64,000 bases of DNA from NCBI GenBank assembly GCA_038503035.1, contig JAVSML010025211.1, positions 124,001 through 188,000 of the forward strand, read 5' to 3'. This stretch comes from Crocodylus rhombifer. Taxonomy: Eukaryota; Chordata; Crocodylia; Crocodylidae. The first letter of the stretch is position 1. Every line of letters begins with the position of its first letter. This document shows, in pieces, positions 1 through 11,128 of the stretch. The notes below the pieces were generated by a model. That model was given only the letters and a program-made list of their open reading frames with translations. It was not told the origin of the DNA and ran no database searches. The translations under genes and the position numbers were made by a program.

Positions 1-497
1 CTCTGTGGCAGCTTGTGCAGGCAAGCTCAACTAAAGAAAAAAAAGCAGTGAGGAATCTGATCTTTTTTTTCTCCTGGAGCCTGCGTGAACTGCACAAGAC
101 CCAGTACTTCCCTTTGTGGCAGCAGTGCCCCCTGGGCAACACTTGTCCTCTAGCAGCCCACCCAGGTGGTCCTGGGGGTGCTGCAGCTACAGAGGGAAGC
201 ACCAGGCTTGCTCAGCTCAGGCAGGCAGGCTCCAGAAGGTGAAAAAAATAAGATCAGACTCCTCACCACTTTTTCCTTCCTTAATAAGTGGTGAGCTTTA
301 CTTCCTTAAAACAAATGAAGAACAGCCTGTGTGCTGCTGTTCAAAGGTAATCAGCCCTGTGGTGGGCTTCCTCACCCAGTCAGATGTGGACCAGCCTGCC
401 TTGAAAAACACCTGAAATTGTCTCTGGGGAGCCTGCAGAGAGCCCACTTTTCCCTGCACCAGAGCCTGAATTACAGTGGTCCCTATTTATAAGTTGT

Positions 498-645
498 GGA
501 ATCTCCATCCTCAGAGGTTTTTAAGACCTGGCTAGACAAAGCCTTGGCTGGGTGATACAGTTTGGGATGGGCCTGCTTCGAGCAGGGGGTTGGACTAGAT
601 GACCTCCTGAGGTCCCTTCCAACCCTAATTTTCTATGATTCTATG
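498..645 (+). mobile_element. CR1 LINE 3'-end fragment
   Basis: The hallmark CR1 3' end is present: 'ggggttggactagatgacc', 'tgaggtcccttcc', and a terminal tandem 'ctatgattctatg'. It is 5'-truncated, as most CR1 copies are, and lies in sense orientation. No coding capacity remains. Confidence 0.92.
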
Positions 646-995
646 GGCGCTTGTACACGTGACAAAAATTGGCCATTTTTGTGATTTAATTGTCACACTG
701 TACATGTGCAGGGGTTTTTTACGATTTAAATGAGTTTGTAATGTTGCAAACTAAACCGCATCCGCACACAGTTTAGTTTGCATCATAGCTATTTGTAATG
801 TTGCAACCTTTTGACAGCTCTTCCCTCCCCCCCCACAGTGCAGGAGAGGCAGGCTGAAGGCAGAAGTGGTGAGGGGCCTGATCCTTCCTTTTTTCATGGA
901 GCTTGCCCACATCTCCCACGGGACCAAGTGGCCCTTGAGTTGCACGGAGCCATAGACCTTCCTTCCACAGCAGTGGCACCCAGGTGGGCTGCTGA

Positions 996-1079
996 CAGGC
1001 AGGTGCTGCCCCAGCTCGGGTTCGGGGAACAGCTGGATTGGGCCCGATGCTGCCTCCGAGCTGGGGCAGCACCTGCCTG
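996..1079. repeat. Perfect 24-bp inverted repeat with 36-nt loop
   Basis: The arm at 996-1019 is the exact reverse complement of the arm at 1056-1079 (24 of 24). The loop is 1020-1055. It lies inside the complex GC-rich repeat and probably reflects opposed sub-units of that repeat. Confidence 0.9.
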
Positions 1080-2067
1080 CTAGCAGCTTACCTAGGTAGC
1101 CCTGGTGGGGGCACTGCTGCTGCAGAGGGAAGGACCAGGGCCCACTGGCAAGTCACCCTCTGGCCATGGGAGAGATGGATAGGGTCCGCAGGAAAAAAAA
1201 AAAAAGGGTCAGGCCCCTCCCTGCTTTTTTTTTCCCGGCAAAGTCTGCCTGCATGAGTTGCCACCAGGCTGCCCAGCCCCTGGCCTGCCAGTTCTTCCCT
1301 CCACAGCAGTGGTGCCCCCCAGGACTACCTGGGCAGGGTGCTAGCTGTGTGGGTACTGCCCTAGTTCACAGGCAGCACCTGCCAGATCCAACTCTTCCCT
1401 GAGCCTGCATGCTAGAAGCCCACTGAGTGCTGTTCCCCACATGGGCTTAGGGAAGAGTTAGGTCCAGCAGGTGCTACCTGCAAGCTGGGATAGCACCCAT
1501 GAAGCTAGTACCCTTGGGGGCACTCCTGCCATGGAGGGAAGGGCCAGGTCCCCCCACATCTCAGGGGCTGTGCGGCCCCATGGCAGCTCATACGGGCAGG
1601 CTCCACTGAAAGAAAAAAAAAAAGTGGTGAGGGGGCTGATCCTTCTTTTTTGTTTGTTTGTTTTTTCCCCTGTGGAGCCTGCTTGCCTCTCCTGAGGCCA
1701 GTGGGTGAGTTGCTGGTGGGCCCTGAGCTACAGGGGGCCCTTGTCCTTCTCTCTCTGGCAGCAGCACCCCCTGGGGCTTCCCAGATAGGCTGCTAGTGGG
1801 ACTGTGCTGCTCCAGCTCAGAGGCAGCACCTGGCCCAATCCAACTGTTCCCTGAGCCCGAGCTGGGGCAGCACCCACCCACTAGTAGCCCACCCAGGCAG
1901 CCCTAGGGGGCACTGTCACCCCAGAAGGAAGGACTGGGGTCCCCTGTAGCTCAGGGGCTGCTTGGCTCACCAGCAGCTTGCCACCCTGGCCGCAGGAGAC
2001 GTGGGCAGACTACGCAGGGGGGAAAAAAAAAAGAATCAGGACCTTCATCATACCAGTGACAGAAGCC

Positions 2068-2127
2068 CCTAAATTGAAAGGTAGATTTTTAATTGCTGCA
2101 ATTAAAAACCCACCATTTCAATTTAGG
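2068..2127. repeat. Near-perfect foldback (29/30-nt arms, almost no loop)
   Basis: The arm 2068-2096 begins CCTAAATTGAAA and pairs with 2098-2127, ending TTTCAATTTAGG. Only a few mismatches and one bulge interrupt it, and the central spacer is a single base. It follows the GC-rich repeat block and may be the palindromic centre of a MITE; no terminal repeats or target duplication could be set. Confidence 0.75.
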
Positions 2128-3525
2128 GTACTAAAACCCCTTCACAAGTATAAGCACTGTGGCCAGTGCAGACACCGAAACACTCTGATTCTAAGTCTAA
2201 CTCACTACAATCATACTGGGATTGCTATGCTACTTCTAGCAAGGTTGTATAGCCCATTAGATCTCATATACTTTCAGAAAAAGTGTTATCATGCCTCTCT
2301 TCATATCATACTGGATTATTGCCATGATATAGTAGTTTGGTATGATGTACTGCATCATATGTAATTAGCGTGTATTTAGTCTGCATAATGGAAATCTGCA
2401 TGAAAAGTTGTCATTGTTCATGCCCAAGAGCTGTTTTTCTAAATTAAATGTCTTAGTTAGTGTGCACAATCAATTTGCGGGGTGGAAAACAGAATTTTTA
2501 CTGAAACATTTGTAAATTTCAGGATTCCAAAAATGAGACTGGTCCTAAATCATTTCTTTTTTTCAGCCATTCAAACATGAACAAGCTGATTTTTTTAAAA
2601 TAATGTGGCACATTGATGTTCACATTGCACTACAGCTTTCATCCTGGATCAGTTTTTTTACAACCATTTTATAAACCTTTGCTTTCACATTTCTCCTCCT
2701 CTAGGGAGGTTGCCAAGCCAGTATACAGGGAGTCTGTTTAAGACCTCCAGATGCCATGCACAGGGATTTTGTGCAATGTAGTATGTGGCAGGGAGACTGA
2801 GGATGGAATACAGTATGGCTGCCTTTTGTGCCTACTTTGATTGCCTTGTCCAATGCACTCAGCCTGCATCGCGAAAGAAATTCACTGCTGAACAAAAGGT
2901 CCAGTTAAACCCCTTGTGTATTTAAGATGCACAGGTCCTAAAAGTTAAGCTTAACTGAAAGAGAGGTGTAAGTTGTCCATAGACATTCAGCTGGCCTCTG
3001 TACAGGAGTGATTTTCACCCAGAATTGGGAGTGGAGAGGGAAGAGAAACTATGAATGTTAGTGTGGTACAGTAGCTCTACTGCTAAATTGGGACTTAGTA
3101 GGTGGGAAAAATATTTCCATCTCTGTGAACTGGTGGATTTGACCTATACAGACATTTACTCACACTATTTGCCTGGATCAGGATTTGCAAGAAAAACAAG
3201 GCTAGAAAGAAAGATGGGGTTCACAGTGTTTATGAAAAGGTTGGTGTGATTGCTTATAATTCTCTGTATTTTGCTATACTTGTTTGGATGATTAGATTAT
3301 TCATTTTATGATCTTCCTTTGCAGTGGACTATCCTTTAATTCAGAATCAGCCTATGTTATAAAAAGTTAACTTTTATTGTCAGAACAATTTTATTAAACT
3401 TATGCCACTGCTTCATGCATTCAGGTGAACATCTATCCAGAAGCAGTCTTTAGGGCTGGAGCCCTACTCACCCAACCCATGTTTTGTGTACAGACATTAC
3501 AGTACAGTACAGGCATTCTGTGATA
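2128..3525. other. Unremarkable AT-rich intergenic sequence
   Basis: No coding similarity, repeat ends or RNA gene could be recognised. The open frames present are short and of random composition. Confidence 0.5.
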
Positions 3526-3533
3526 TTATAAAG

Positions 3534-5208
3534 CAGTGGCTGTCAACCTGGGGTACGCATACTTCTAGGGATACTTAAAAGGGTCATAGGGGGTACATAG
3601 GACTCTGCACACATGCATGCAGCCACAGCACAGCATCCGGGCAGCCAGGAGCACAGCTGGCCAGGTGGAGAGCAGCCAGGTCCCCCAGGTAAGTTTGCTG
3701 TGGGGGGAGGGAGTGGGGCTGGGACAGGAGCTGCCCAGCCGGGACGGGGGATGCAACTGAGCCATGTGGGGGTGGGGTCCGCCACTGCACGCACCCTGGG
3801 AGGGCATGGGGGGGGGTGCCTCCAGATCTATGCATGGGGTGAGGTAGGCTGGGGCTGGGGCCACACTGGGCTCTTCCTGGCCAGGGCTGGGCTAGGCTGT
3901 GGGTGGCAGTAGTCCTGGGATGGGGGTTGATAGGGGCTACAGCAAATTTTGGGGTGGCTTCAGCCCCCCCCCAGCCCCACTCCTGTATGTCCCCATGGTG
4001 AGGGAGGAAGTAGGGCTGGGGCTGGAGCAGGGGTAGGGGCAAGCACTGCCTAGCTGGAGCAGAGCAGGGGACAGCCATGAGCAGCTCATCTGGGGGGTGC
4101 AGGGGGTGGTGGCTCACACTGCTGCATGTGCCCTGGGAGAGCATGGGGGATGTGTGCCCCCAAATCTGCATGTGGGGCACAGCAGGCTGCAGGCTCCTGA
4201 GGGCTGGGGCTGGGGCAGCGTCAAGCTATTCTTGGTGGAGGTGTTGGGCTGGGTGGTGCTGGGCTATGGGGGGCATACAGTGAATTTTGGGGTTGCTGCA
4301 GCCCTTCCCATAGCCCCCTCCCAGTGTTGCTGCTGCCTGCCCTGAGCACAACACAGCCCAGCCCATGCCGGGAACAGCCTGGTGCAGCCCTGGCCCCAGC
4401 CTGCCACACCCTGCATACAAATCTGGGGGCATGTGCCTTGCTTGCCCTCCTACTCCCTCCCTCACCATTGGGGCCTACAGGAGTGGGTCTATGGGAAAGG
4501 GGCTGCGGCCACTCCAGAATTTGCCATAGCCTCCCTAACCCCCCTCACAGCACCATTGCCCACCCCAAGTGCAGCCCAGCTTCCTGCTGGGAAGAGCCCA
4601 GCACCCCAGCCCACAGTGGCAGCCAACCCACACCCCTTCTGCAGATGTGGAGGCACACCCCCCTATGCCCTCCTGGGCTGCACCGCCCAGATGAGTCACT
4701 TGCAGCTCTGTCCTATGTCCCACCCCACCCTGGCTGAGCAGCGGCTGCCCCTGCCCCACTCTCCCTCTCACCATGGGGCATGAACAGCTGTGCCCTTAGC
4801 AGCTGGGGGGGCATGGCTATGCCAGTGGTGGCGGGAGCCCGGTGGCAGTGAGTGGGGAGCTCCTGCAAATGCTGCTGGCGCTGTTGGGGGGAGGGGTGGT
4901 GGCAAGCACCAGCCATGGTTCAGCGACCACCCACAGGCACAACCAGCAGTGTCAGAGATGGCCAGGGGTGATCAGGGATTGCCTGCAGATGCTGCTGGCA
5001 GTGTCGGCAACACCTTTTTGCAGGGGGTGCACTGCAATGTGCAGGGGGTGCACAGGCACCCATGTGCACCCCCTTCACATCATCCCTGCCATGGGGCCAT
5101 GAACTGCACCCCCCGCCAATTAAAAACAAGAAAAAATATAAAGGGGTACATGACCTGAAACTTTGAGACAGAAGGTGTACGCTTCTTATAAAAGGATGAA
5201 AACCCCTG
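3534..5208 (+). mobile_element. hAT-like DNA transposon remnant (non-autonomous)
   Basis: The left end reads CAGTGGCTGTCAACCTGGGG, the typical hAT 'CAGTGG..TCAACC' terminus; the right end reads ..GATGAAAACCCCTG. Flanking 8-mers ttataaag (3526-3533) and ttgtaaag (5210-5217) match at 7 of 8 if one extra base is allowed at the right end, consistent with an 8-bp hAT target duplication. The GC-rich interior carries no transposase frame I can recognise; its long open frames are C/G-biased and not credible. An R-family repeat copy lies inside at 4801-5088, and part of the interior (about 4660-4790) resembles 60300-60480. Confidence 0.65.
4801..5088 (+). repeat. R-family repeat, copy 1
   Basis: This copy shares with three others: an opening 'agctgggggggcatggc', then 'gagctcctgcaaatgctgctgg', internal 'gcgaccacccacagg' units, and a closing 'gcagggggtgcac...cacatcatccctg'. 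The text is ordered the same way in each copy. The family is unnamed by me. It sits near the right end of a hAT-like element. Confidence 0.65.
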
Positions 5209-5412
5209 TTTGTAAAGCATTGTGAGTTGTTTTTATAATGATTTAGGGCACAATCATATTTAACTTTGCATGCCCAAAGGGCAGTTATGTGGCTGTGTAA
5301 GTGCTATTTTTGGCATTTATAACACATAGACCTTTTCTATACGCAGTATCCACATGGCTACTGAGAGTGCTCAGTAGGCTGTGCTCTGGTTGAGTACAGA
5401 TCCGTGTACCTG

Positions 5413-5490
5413 GAGGTGCAGACACAAGTGCAGCTCCCTAGACAAACTCATGACACTTTACAGAAAGCGCCATGAGTTAGACCAACCCTC
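5413..5490 (+). repeat. Dispersed repeat end, related to 17117-17190
   Basis: 'aggtgcagacacaagtgcag' followed by a 'catgacacttt..agaaagcgccatgagtta' block closely matches the left end of the element at 17117. No matching right end was found, so this may be a truncated copy. Confidence 0.5.
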
Positions 5491-7440
5491 CCGACCCAAC
5501 AGACCTTAGCTGTTTGGTCAGGAGGGTGGGGGATCGAGCTCCAATTTGGAGGTAATCCAGCAAGAGAAGCTGCTTCTCTGCAGCCCCTTTCCCTAGCTCT
5601 GCCCCCTCCCTCTCGCTCTTAGTGCTGTCTCAGAATGGGAGGTGGAGAAGGCAGGGGAGGGAGGGGGAAGGTGGATTGGATCCTTTCACTTTGGGGGGGC
5701 TTCAATCCACACCCCCCTGCCCCAGCACAGCTGGGCAAACCTAGAACTGACCTCCCTCCCCTGATTTCCCCCCTCTCATCCTGAGACAGCACTGGGGATG
5801 GGCTGCTTGAGCCCAGCCGCCAGGGCAAATGGAAGTTAATGAAGGCACTCTGCTTTGGAGCACCTTCATTTGAACCCTCATATAATAAGGGTTAAATTGT
5901 GGAATCAGAGTCCTCTGCAGCCATGCACCTCTGCTTGGGCATGGCTGTAGAGCACTTCCAAGGGGCTGATTGCACAACAAATATAATTTCTGTCTCTGCC
6001 CTGGGTGAACAGAAAGCCTGAAATTGTAGCCTGGATCCTTGCTTCCAGTTGTCCAGAAACGTTCACACTGTCCCCTATTTGAACCAGTGAATGTTAAATA
6101 CAAGGTGCAGTGGCTCAGCTTTAAGAGGAGGGCTAGAGAGGGGTTGGGGTAATGTCTAAGCTGTGGCCAGGGGCTACAGCACTATGCTCTGATGTTAGAG
6201 ATGCAAGTTCAGGTCTCCTCTAGATGGAAACAGAGGCATAACTGATAAGATTTGCAACCTGGGTGCAAATTCCAGTAGCCCATGGGAGGCGGTGCTGTCA
6301 GCAGTTGCTGGGGGAGGGTGGATGTAACTACCCTTATAGTTGCAACTATCAACTAGTGCTGCTGAACCCTGTTACCACTGTGACTTGGCAACACTGGATT
6401 TGGTGGCACCTCTCTGCCTTCTCTCTGAGTGCTGCACTGACCTCTGCTCTTCTCTGAAATGTTGCTCCAAGTGCTGCTCTGATCCCCAGCCCTTCTCTGA
6501 GTGTTACTGATGCCACTGTAGCTGGGTGGGGTGGGGAAGAGAATGGCCCCACTCGTCCTCTCCCTGCTACCTGAGCCAGAGCTGGAATCCATGGCATGCC
6601 ACGTGTAGCAGCGCTGAAACAGACACACATATTGGGCCAGCAGGGAGCAGAGGGAAAGTCCCCGCTGTCTGTGGAGAAGGAAGCCACAGGTGAAACTTTG
6701 GGGACATTGAAGAAGCTGGCCTGAGATGCCCTCTAGGCCAGTTGTGGGGATTCCATGGATGCAATTTCGATCAGTTCCATGAAATTGTGGCAGGCAAGGC
6801 GAAAGGTGGGATCCAACCCATTGCCTAAAGAAGGTAGCAGGCAAAGTGGCAGGGCCTTAACAGGGACCTGCTACAGCCACCTTTAACTTGTTGCCCAGGC
6901 TTGTGCCTTTGGTCTCTCATTTCCTAGGTGACTACCCTAACCATTAGACTTCTGAGCTAAAAAATGGGAACACCTTCCCTCTCCCTGGGTTTTTGCCGGC
7001 CACAATACTGGGATTTACATATAGGTACATGTATATGGAGCCATAAGTGGAGCCTGCTCACAGTATGCTTGGTAGCTGTCCAGGTGCTTTTGCATCTACA
7101 GTGCATATAGAATAGGATCACCAGCTGTGCATAAGTAGGTTTTGTGGATTGTGTGGGAAACTGCAAAATCTGGGATTGTCTATGAAATCTGCTAAAGCAA
7201 CAAAAAATGAACTCAATGTAACATTCAGGTTGTATATGGTAAAGTGTGTGCTTTTACTTATTGTGTATTCTGGTTTTTGTGTGTGTGTTTTTATGTAGGC
7301 AAGGTGGCCTCTGTTCTGGCCAGCTGGGGCCTGTATCTGGGCAAAATATGTAAAATCCTTTGGCCTGGTGGGCCAGAGGAAGCAGAAGATTCTCCAGGCA
7401 GATGAACAAGCAAGAGGCTGGAACATGGCACTAATTGGAC
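5491..7440. other. Intergenic sequence without a recognised gene
   Basis: No gene could be supported. On the minus strand, 6890-6960 contains text resembling a degenerate tRNA-like SINE head ('ggttagggtagtcacc', 'aaatgagagacc'), but it is too diverged to call. Confidence 0.4.
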
Positions 7441-8070
7441 AAGGCTTGGGTGCTGTCACACCAGGTATATAACTAAGGTATATAACCCGGGATATAACTC
7501 AACTAAGGTTTTTCTCTCTTTCTCCTGGGGCTACTAAAAGCTGCACAGCTGAATTAGGAGCCAGAAAAACTGCTCCACATGGAGGGGGTCTCCCCATCTT
7601 CATTTTACATAGCAAAAGCTATGTGAAGGGAAAGCCTCAGGTACAGGGAGATAAAGTCTATCTTGGAGTTTGAGACCCCTACTTCTTCCCTCTCCCCTCT
7701 ACACTTTTTTTGAGCAGGATAATACCATGAGGGTGTGATGGGCTTGCCAGCAGTAGCCTGGCACGCTGGCCGGCAAAGTTCAAAAGTATTTGGTGGGGGA
7801 CTTCTCTTTCCCCAGCAGTCAGGTAATAGCAGGGGAAAAGGCTTGTCCCGCCCCTATTCAGGGGTGGAGTGAAGAACTGGACCAGAGAGAGAACTCGCCA
7901 TTTCTCTCCTGACTGGTCCATTTGCTAGCTGGGGGCAGAGCCCCTGGAGGAAATAAAAAGAAGCACACCTGGCTCAAGAGAGAAGTTGACAAGGGATGGT
8001 GAAGAGGGACTACAAAGAGCTGGCAGAGCTGACCAGCAGGGCAGGGGGGTTGCCCCAGAAGAGCCCTGAA

Positions 8071-8551
8071 GCTATAGGTGGTGGCGCATCTTTGACCCTG
8101 TGGCAGGAGGCCGGGTTGCTTGATGCACAAGGTGGTACAAAAGGACCAAAGCCCCAGGGCTGCAGGCAGCAGCTTCAGCTTCTGACCCCCCTGATGGGAG
8201 GTTGGGTTGCTTGGCATACAAGGTGGTGTGCAGAGGGTCCTAAAGGCCTGGAGCCACAGGTGGTGGCTTTGGCTTCTGACCCCCCCCAGTGAGATGCCAG
8301 GTTGCTTGGTGCACAAGACAGTGTGTGGAGGGTCCTGGAGTGGGCTGGAGCCCCCAGAGTGCAGGCGGCAGTGCAAGACCCACTCCCCCAGTGGGAAGCT
8401 GAGTCGCTTGGCACACAGACCAGTGCACGGAAGATGCCAGAGCCACAGGTGATGGTATGAGACCCCCCCCCCCCCCCCCCATTTCTTTTCCCCAGCATGT
8501 GGTCAGGGCAGTGGTGTACAGGTTGGTACACATAGGGTCCAGAAGGGACTG
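8071..8551 (+). repeat. Minisatellite, ~95-bp unit, about five diverged copies
   Basis: Units begin near 8071, 8159, 8252, 8350 and 8442. Each opens with 'gc..caggtggtgg', passes through 'ttctgacccccc' and 'ggttgcttggtgcacaag', and ends '..gagggtcct..ctgga'. Units three and two are the most alike; the last is stretched by an 18-C homopolymer at 8463-8480. Long frames on both strands come from the periodicity and do not look like genes. Flanking 7440-8070 and 8552-9300 hold nothing I can identify. Confidence 0.7.
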
Positions 8552-9304
8552 GGACCCTTGGCCCACACAAGGCGGCTGGAGTCCCCAACCCTGAGCATAA
8601 GGCAGGGCTCCAGCAGCAGGGAGCCTGGACCCCCAAGCGGATAAGGACAGGAAGGCCCCTGAATGGCTGCCCCCCTTGCCCCTGGCGTGGGAAGGACGTT
8701 TGGCTCCTGGGAACCTAGGACAGCCTCCCCGGGCCCCAATGAAGGGGTGAGTCACTGGGAGGTGGGAATCCCCACTGGGGAGAAGGGTTCCCTCTTTGTT
8801 CCCCTCTTCCCTCTTCCTTGGTGGCCCTAGTTGGGGTTGCTGATTAGGTTGAAGGGGTAGCTGAGCACAGGGACCCTGGGGCTTTGGGACTCCTAGTTCC
8901 TTCCCCCTGCCTCAGGTGCTGTGAACCTTGCACCTTACATTTTGGAACCCTGTCTCTCATGCTCTGTTTTTCGACATCCTCCTTTAGAGTATAAGTATGC
9001 ATAACATTTACTGAGTCCTTTTGCCCTCCTGGTCCCCACCAGCATCAAGAGGGCTTGCACAAAGTTGTACACCTATTGCTTATAGTTCCTTTCCCCTTTC
9101 CCCCCATATATATGTTGCATTTAAACCTTGTTCTTTATTTTTAATTTTCTTTTTATAGTTAAGTCTCAACAGATGCCCTGGTTCTGCTGTATAGGAAGTG
9201 GAGGGGAGCTGCTCACCATAAGCAGCTTCATCTCCCACAGTGTGCCCACACCCACTAAAATCCCTTTCACTTGGAGAGGAGTTATGTCTCTGAGTACCAC
9301 CTGG

Positions 9305-9480
9305 GTTACAGGGGTATTAATGGGACTGGACCGATTGGAAATGGAGTCCTGGCAGTTTTGCTGGCAGTTCTGGCCACATAGGCCTTGAGTGGTATAATAT
9401 CATGGGGGTATTAATCCCTGGAGCAGATTGACCAGGAATGGGGTCCTGGCAATTACTAGTCACATGGGCCTGCCCCTCTG
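9305..9480 (+). repeat. Imperfect tandem duplication, ~105-bp period
   Basis: 'ggggtattaat' followed by 'gattg', 'gtcctggca' and 'cacatagg/cacatggg' occurs at about 9311-9385 and again at about 9407-9470. The two copies are clearly related but diverged. Confidence 0.5.
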
Positions 9481-10970
9481 TTTTGTAGTGTCTCAGCTTA
9501 GTGGTATAGCTGAGACTTGATCTCCAGGCTATAGCCATAGGCCTGGCCCATTACTGAAGGGCAGATATAGGGGTGCAGGCCCCCAGAACTACCCTTTGGG
9601 GAGCCCCAAGTCCCAGACTATCTGGGCAAGGGTGAAGCCTCCCCAGGAGGGTGCCACCTATAGACTTAGTTTTGTATTTAATAGTGTTTTAATATTATAT
9701 TAAGTGTTTTATTTGGTTTTGTGTGTTTATTTTCTGTAATAAATTCAGATTTTTGTGTTTACACTACTTGCAAGGAGGGGGTTTTGTTTATACAGGGCAC
9801 CCCGGTAAATTTAGTGTTCCCAGATTTTTGGGTGGGGGCTCAAGCTACTGCTATTGTTTATAGTGTACTCCAAAATGTGAACCTGGCCCTTTTTGCTATG
9901 ACCTGTGCCTGGCAGAAGGGTAACATCAATAAATATAAAATACCAGCCCCCCAGTGGGAGCCAGTGGTCCTCGCTGCTGAGAAGGAAAGGTGCCAGCTGG
10001 CAGGGTGGCACTTTGAGGGGCCTCTCTGCCGATCAGTGCTGTGGGGTGGGGCAGCATGAAGGGCAGCCAGCAATCAAGACAGTGGCTGGCCCCTCATCCC
10101 TGCTTCTGCCCTATGCCTCTCTGCCAATAGGTGTTGAGGGGCAGGGCCACCACAAAATCAGCTCAGCATGCTGCAAGCGGCAAAAAATCCTTTGTCTCAC
10201 CATGATTTAGGTAGGTCCCTATGAATAAGTGCTAAAAATGACAGTTATGTGGCTGGGTAAGTATTATTGGTCAAGTAAAGTAAAATAAGATTCTGCCTTT
10301 TATAGTCTCCAGGTAATGAGTATGTTCTGGACTATTTCTGTGCCCAAGGGCTCCTGTACACACCATGGGTTTTCATCCTCATTAAATTAAATAGCTTTAT
10401 AAAATTTAAACTTGTTTATTTTGGAGTGTCATGTTGGTTTTTGCACACACTACATTTTCAAAATGAATAAAGCTTTGGAGCGTCACATCAGTGTTTACAT
10501 ACACTAGGTTTTCTACACTGCAGAAGAGTGGGATGATTCAGTGCTGTCCCCCCAGCCCAGGGCCCCCCATTCCAGAACCCATGCCCATGCCTGTGCCACA
10601 GAGTGCTGGCAAACCACACAAGAAAAAAAAGAAAGTGAAAGCAATTCAAAAGTGAAAGTAATTTGAAGGGGTGAACTACAAAAAAGTCACAGCCATCTGG
10701 TGGACAAAGAGGCGCATTACATGTCTTTGAGTGCCTTTGTGTTTGCATGCAAGAAATCCATGGACATGATGCTTTAACTCCTGATGAACCAAACTAAACT
10801 ATGTTCAAGGAGTTTTACTTCAATGCACAAGAAAGACTTTTAAAGTGTCCAAAAATCCTGGTCATGCAAACAGACTGTAGTTGCAGCACATGAAAGGGCA
10901 AAAAATGTGGCATGTATAGAGGCCTCAAGAGACTACATTGAATTATATAAATTCTATGCAGAATTACTCA
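9481..10970. other. Intergenic sequence without a recognised gene
   Basis: AT-rich at 9660-9760 and 10380-10480, with aataaa-like words and a short diverged duplication (10425-10455 and 10473-10508). No gene or element class could be assigned. Confidence 0.4.
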
Positions 10971-11128
10971 AAGACCTGAGGAAGAGCAGTGTGCGCCTGA
11001 AAGCTTGTGAAACTTCTCTATCAATTATGCAGTTGGTCCAATAAATTATATCATTAAAAAAACCTTGCGTCTCATACCTTTCCTGGATCACCTAGCTACA
11101 AGAGTACTCCAAGCTTGCTATAACTTCT
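10971..11128 (+). mobile_element. Penelope-like element tail with degenerate hammerhead core
   Basis: CTGAGGA at 10976-10982, a GAAA at 10999-11002 and then 'gcttgt...agttggtccaataaa' follow the layout of tails I associate with vertebrate Penelope-like elements, where CUGAUGA-stem II-GAAA forms a hammerhead ribozyme. The CUGAUGA motif has one substitution and stem II pairs poorly, so it is probably inactive. The block continues through 'cctggatcacctagctacaa' to about 11128. The same tail ends the RT-bearing copy at 23020-25290. Confidence 0.6.

Larger units (their letters stand above)
1..2050. repeat. GC-rich complex repeat with irregular ~0.4 kb sub-units
   Basis: A-runs followed by T-runs embedded in 'gtgaggggcctgatcc'-like text recur near 30-80, 860-900, 1190-1235, 1605-1665 and 2020-2040. 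Blocks containing 'ccctgagcc' plus 'aggcagcacctg' recur near 1370-1405 and 1825-1860, about 453 bp apart. Blocks with 'gggggcactg...gagggaaggaccagg' recur at 1110-1140, 1515-1545 and 1900-1935. Some blocks are in inverted orientation. A CR1 tail interrupts it at 498-645. I cannot assign a family. Open frames here are not credible genes. Confidence 0.6.

Noticed and set aside
3584..4180. A 198-codon minus-strand frame rich in Pro, His and Cys
   Set aside because: Low-complexity GC-rich interior of a hAT-like element; no transposase motif.
6890..6960. Possible tRNA-derived SINE head on the minus strand
   Set aside because: Only short words match ('ggttagggtagtcacc'); no clear A/B boxes or tail.
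7440..9760. Possible LTR retrotransposon around the minisatellite
   Set aside because: No RT, primer-binding site or paired LTRs are visible; only tandem repeats and unclassified sequence.
5271..10265. Shared word 'cagttatgtggctg' at about 5281 and 10239
   Set aside because: The match is too short and the flanks diverge at once; not enough to define a repeat.
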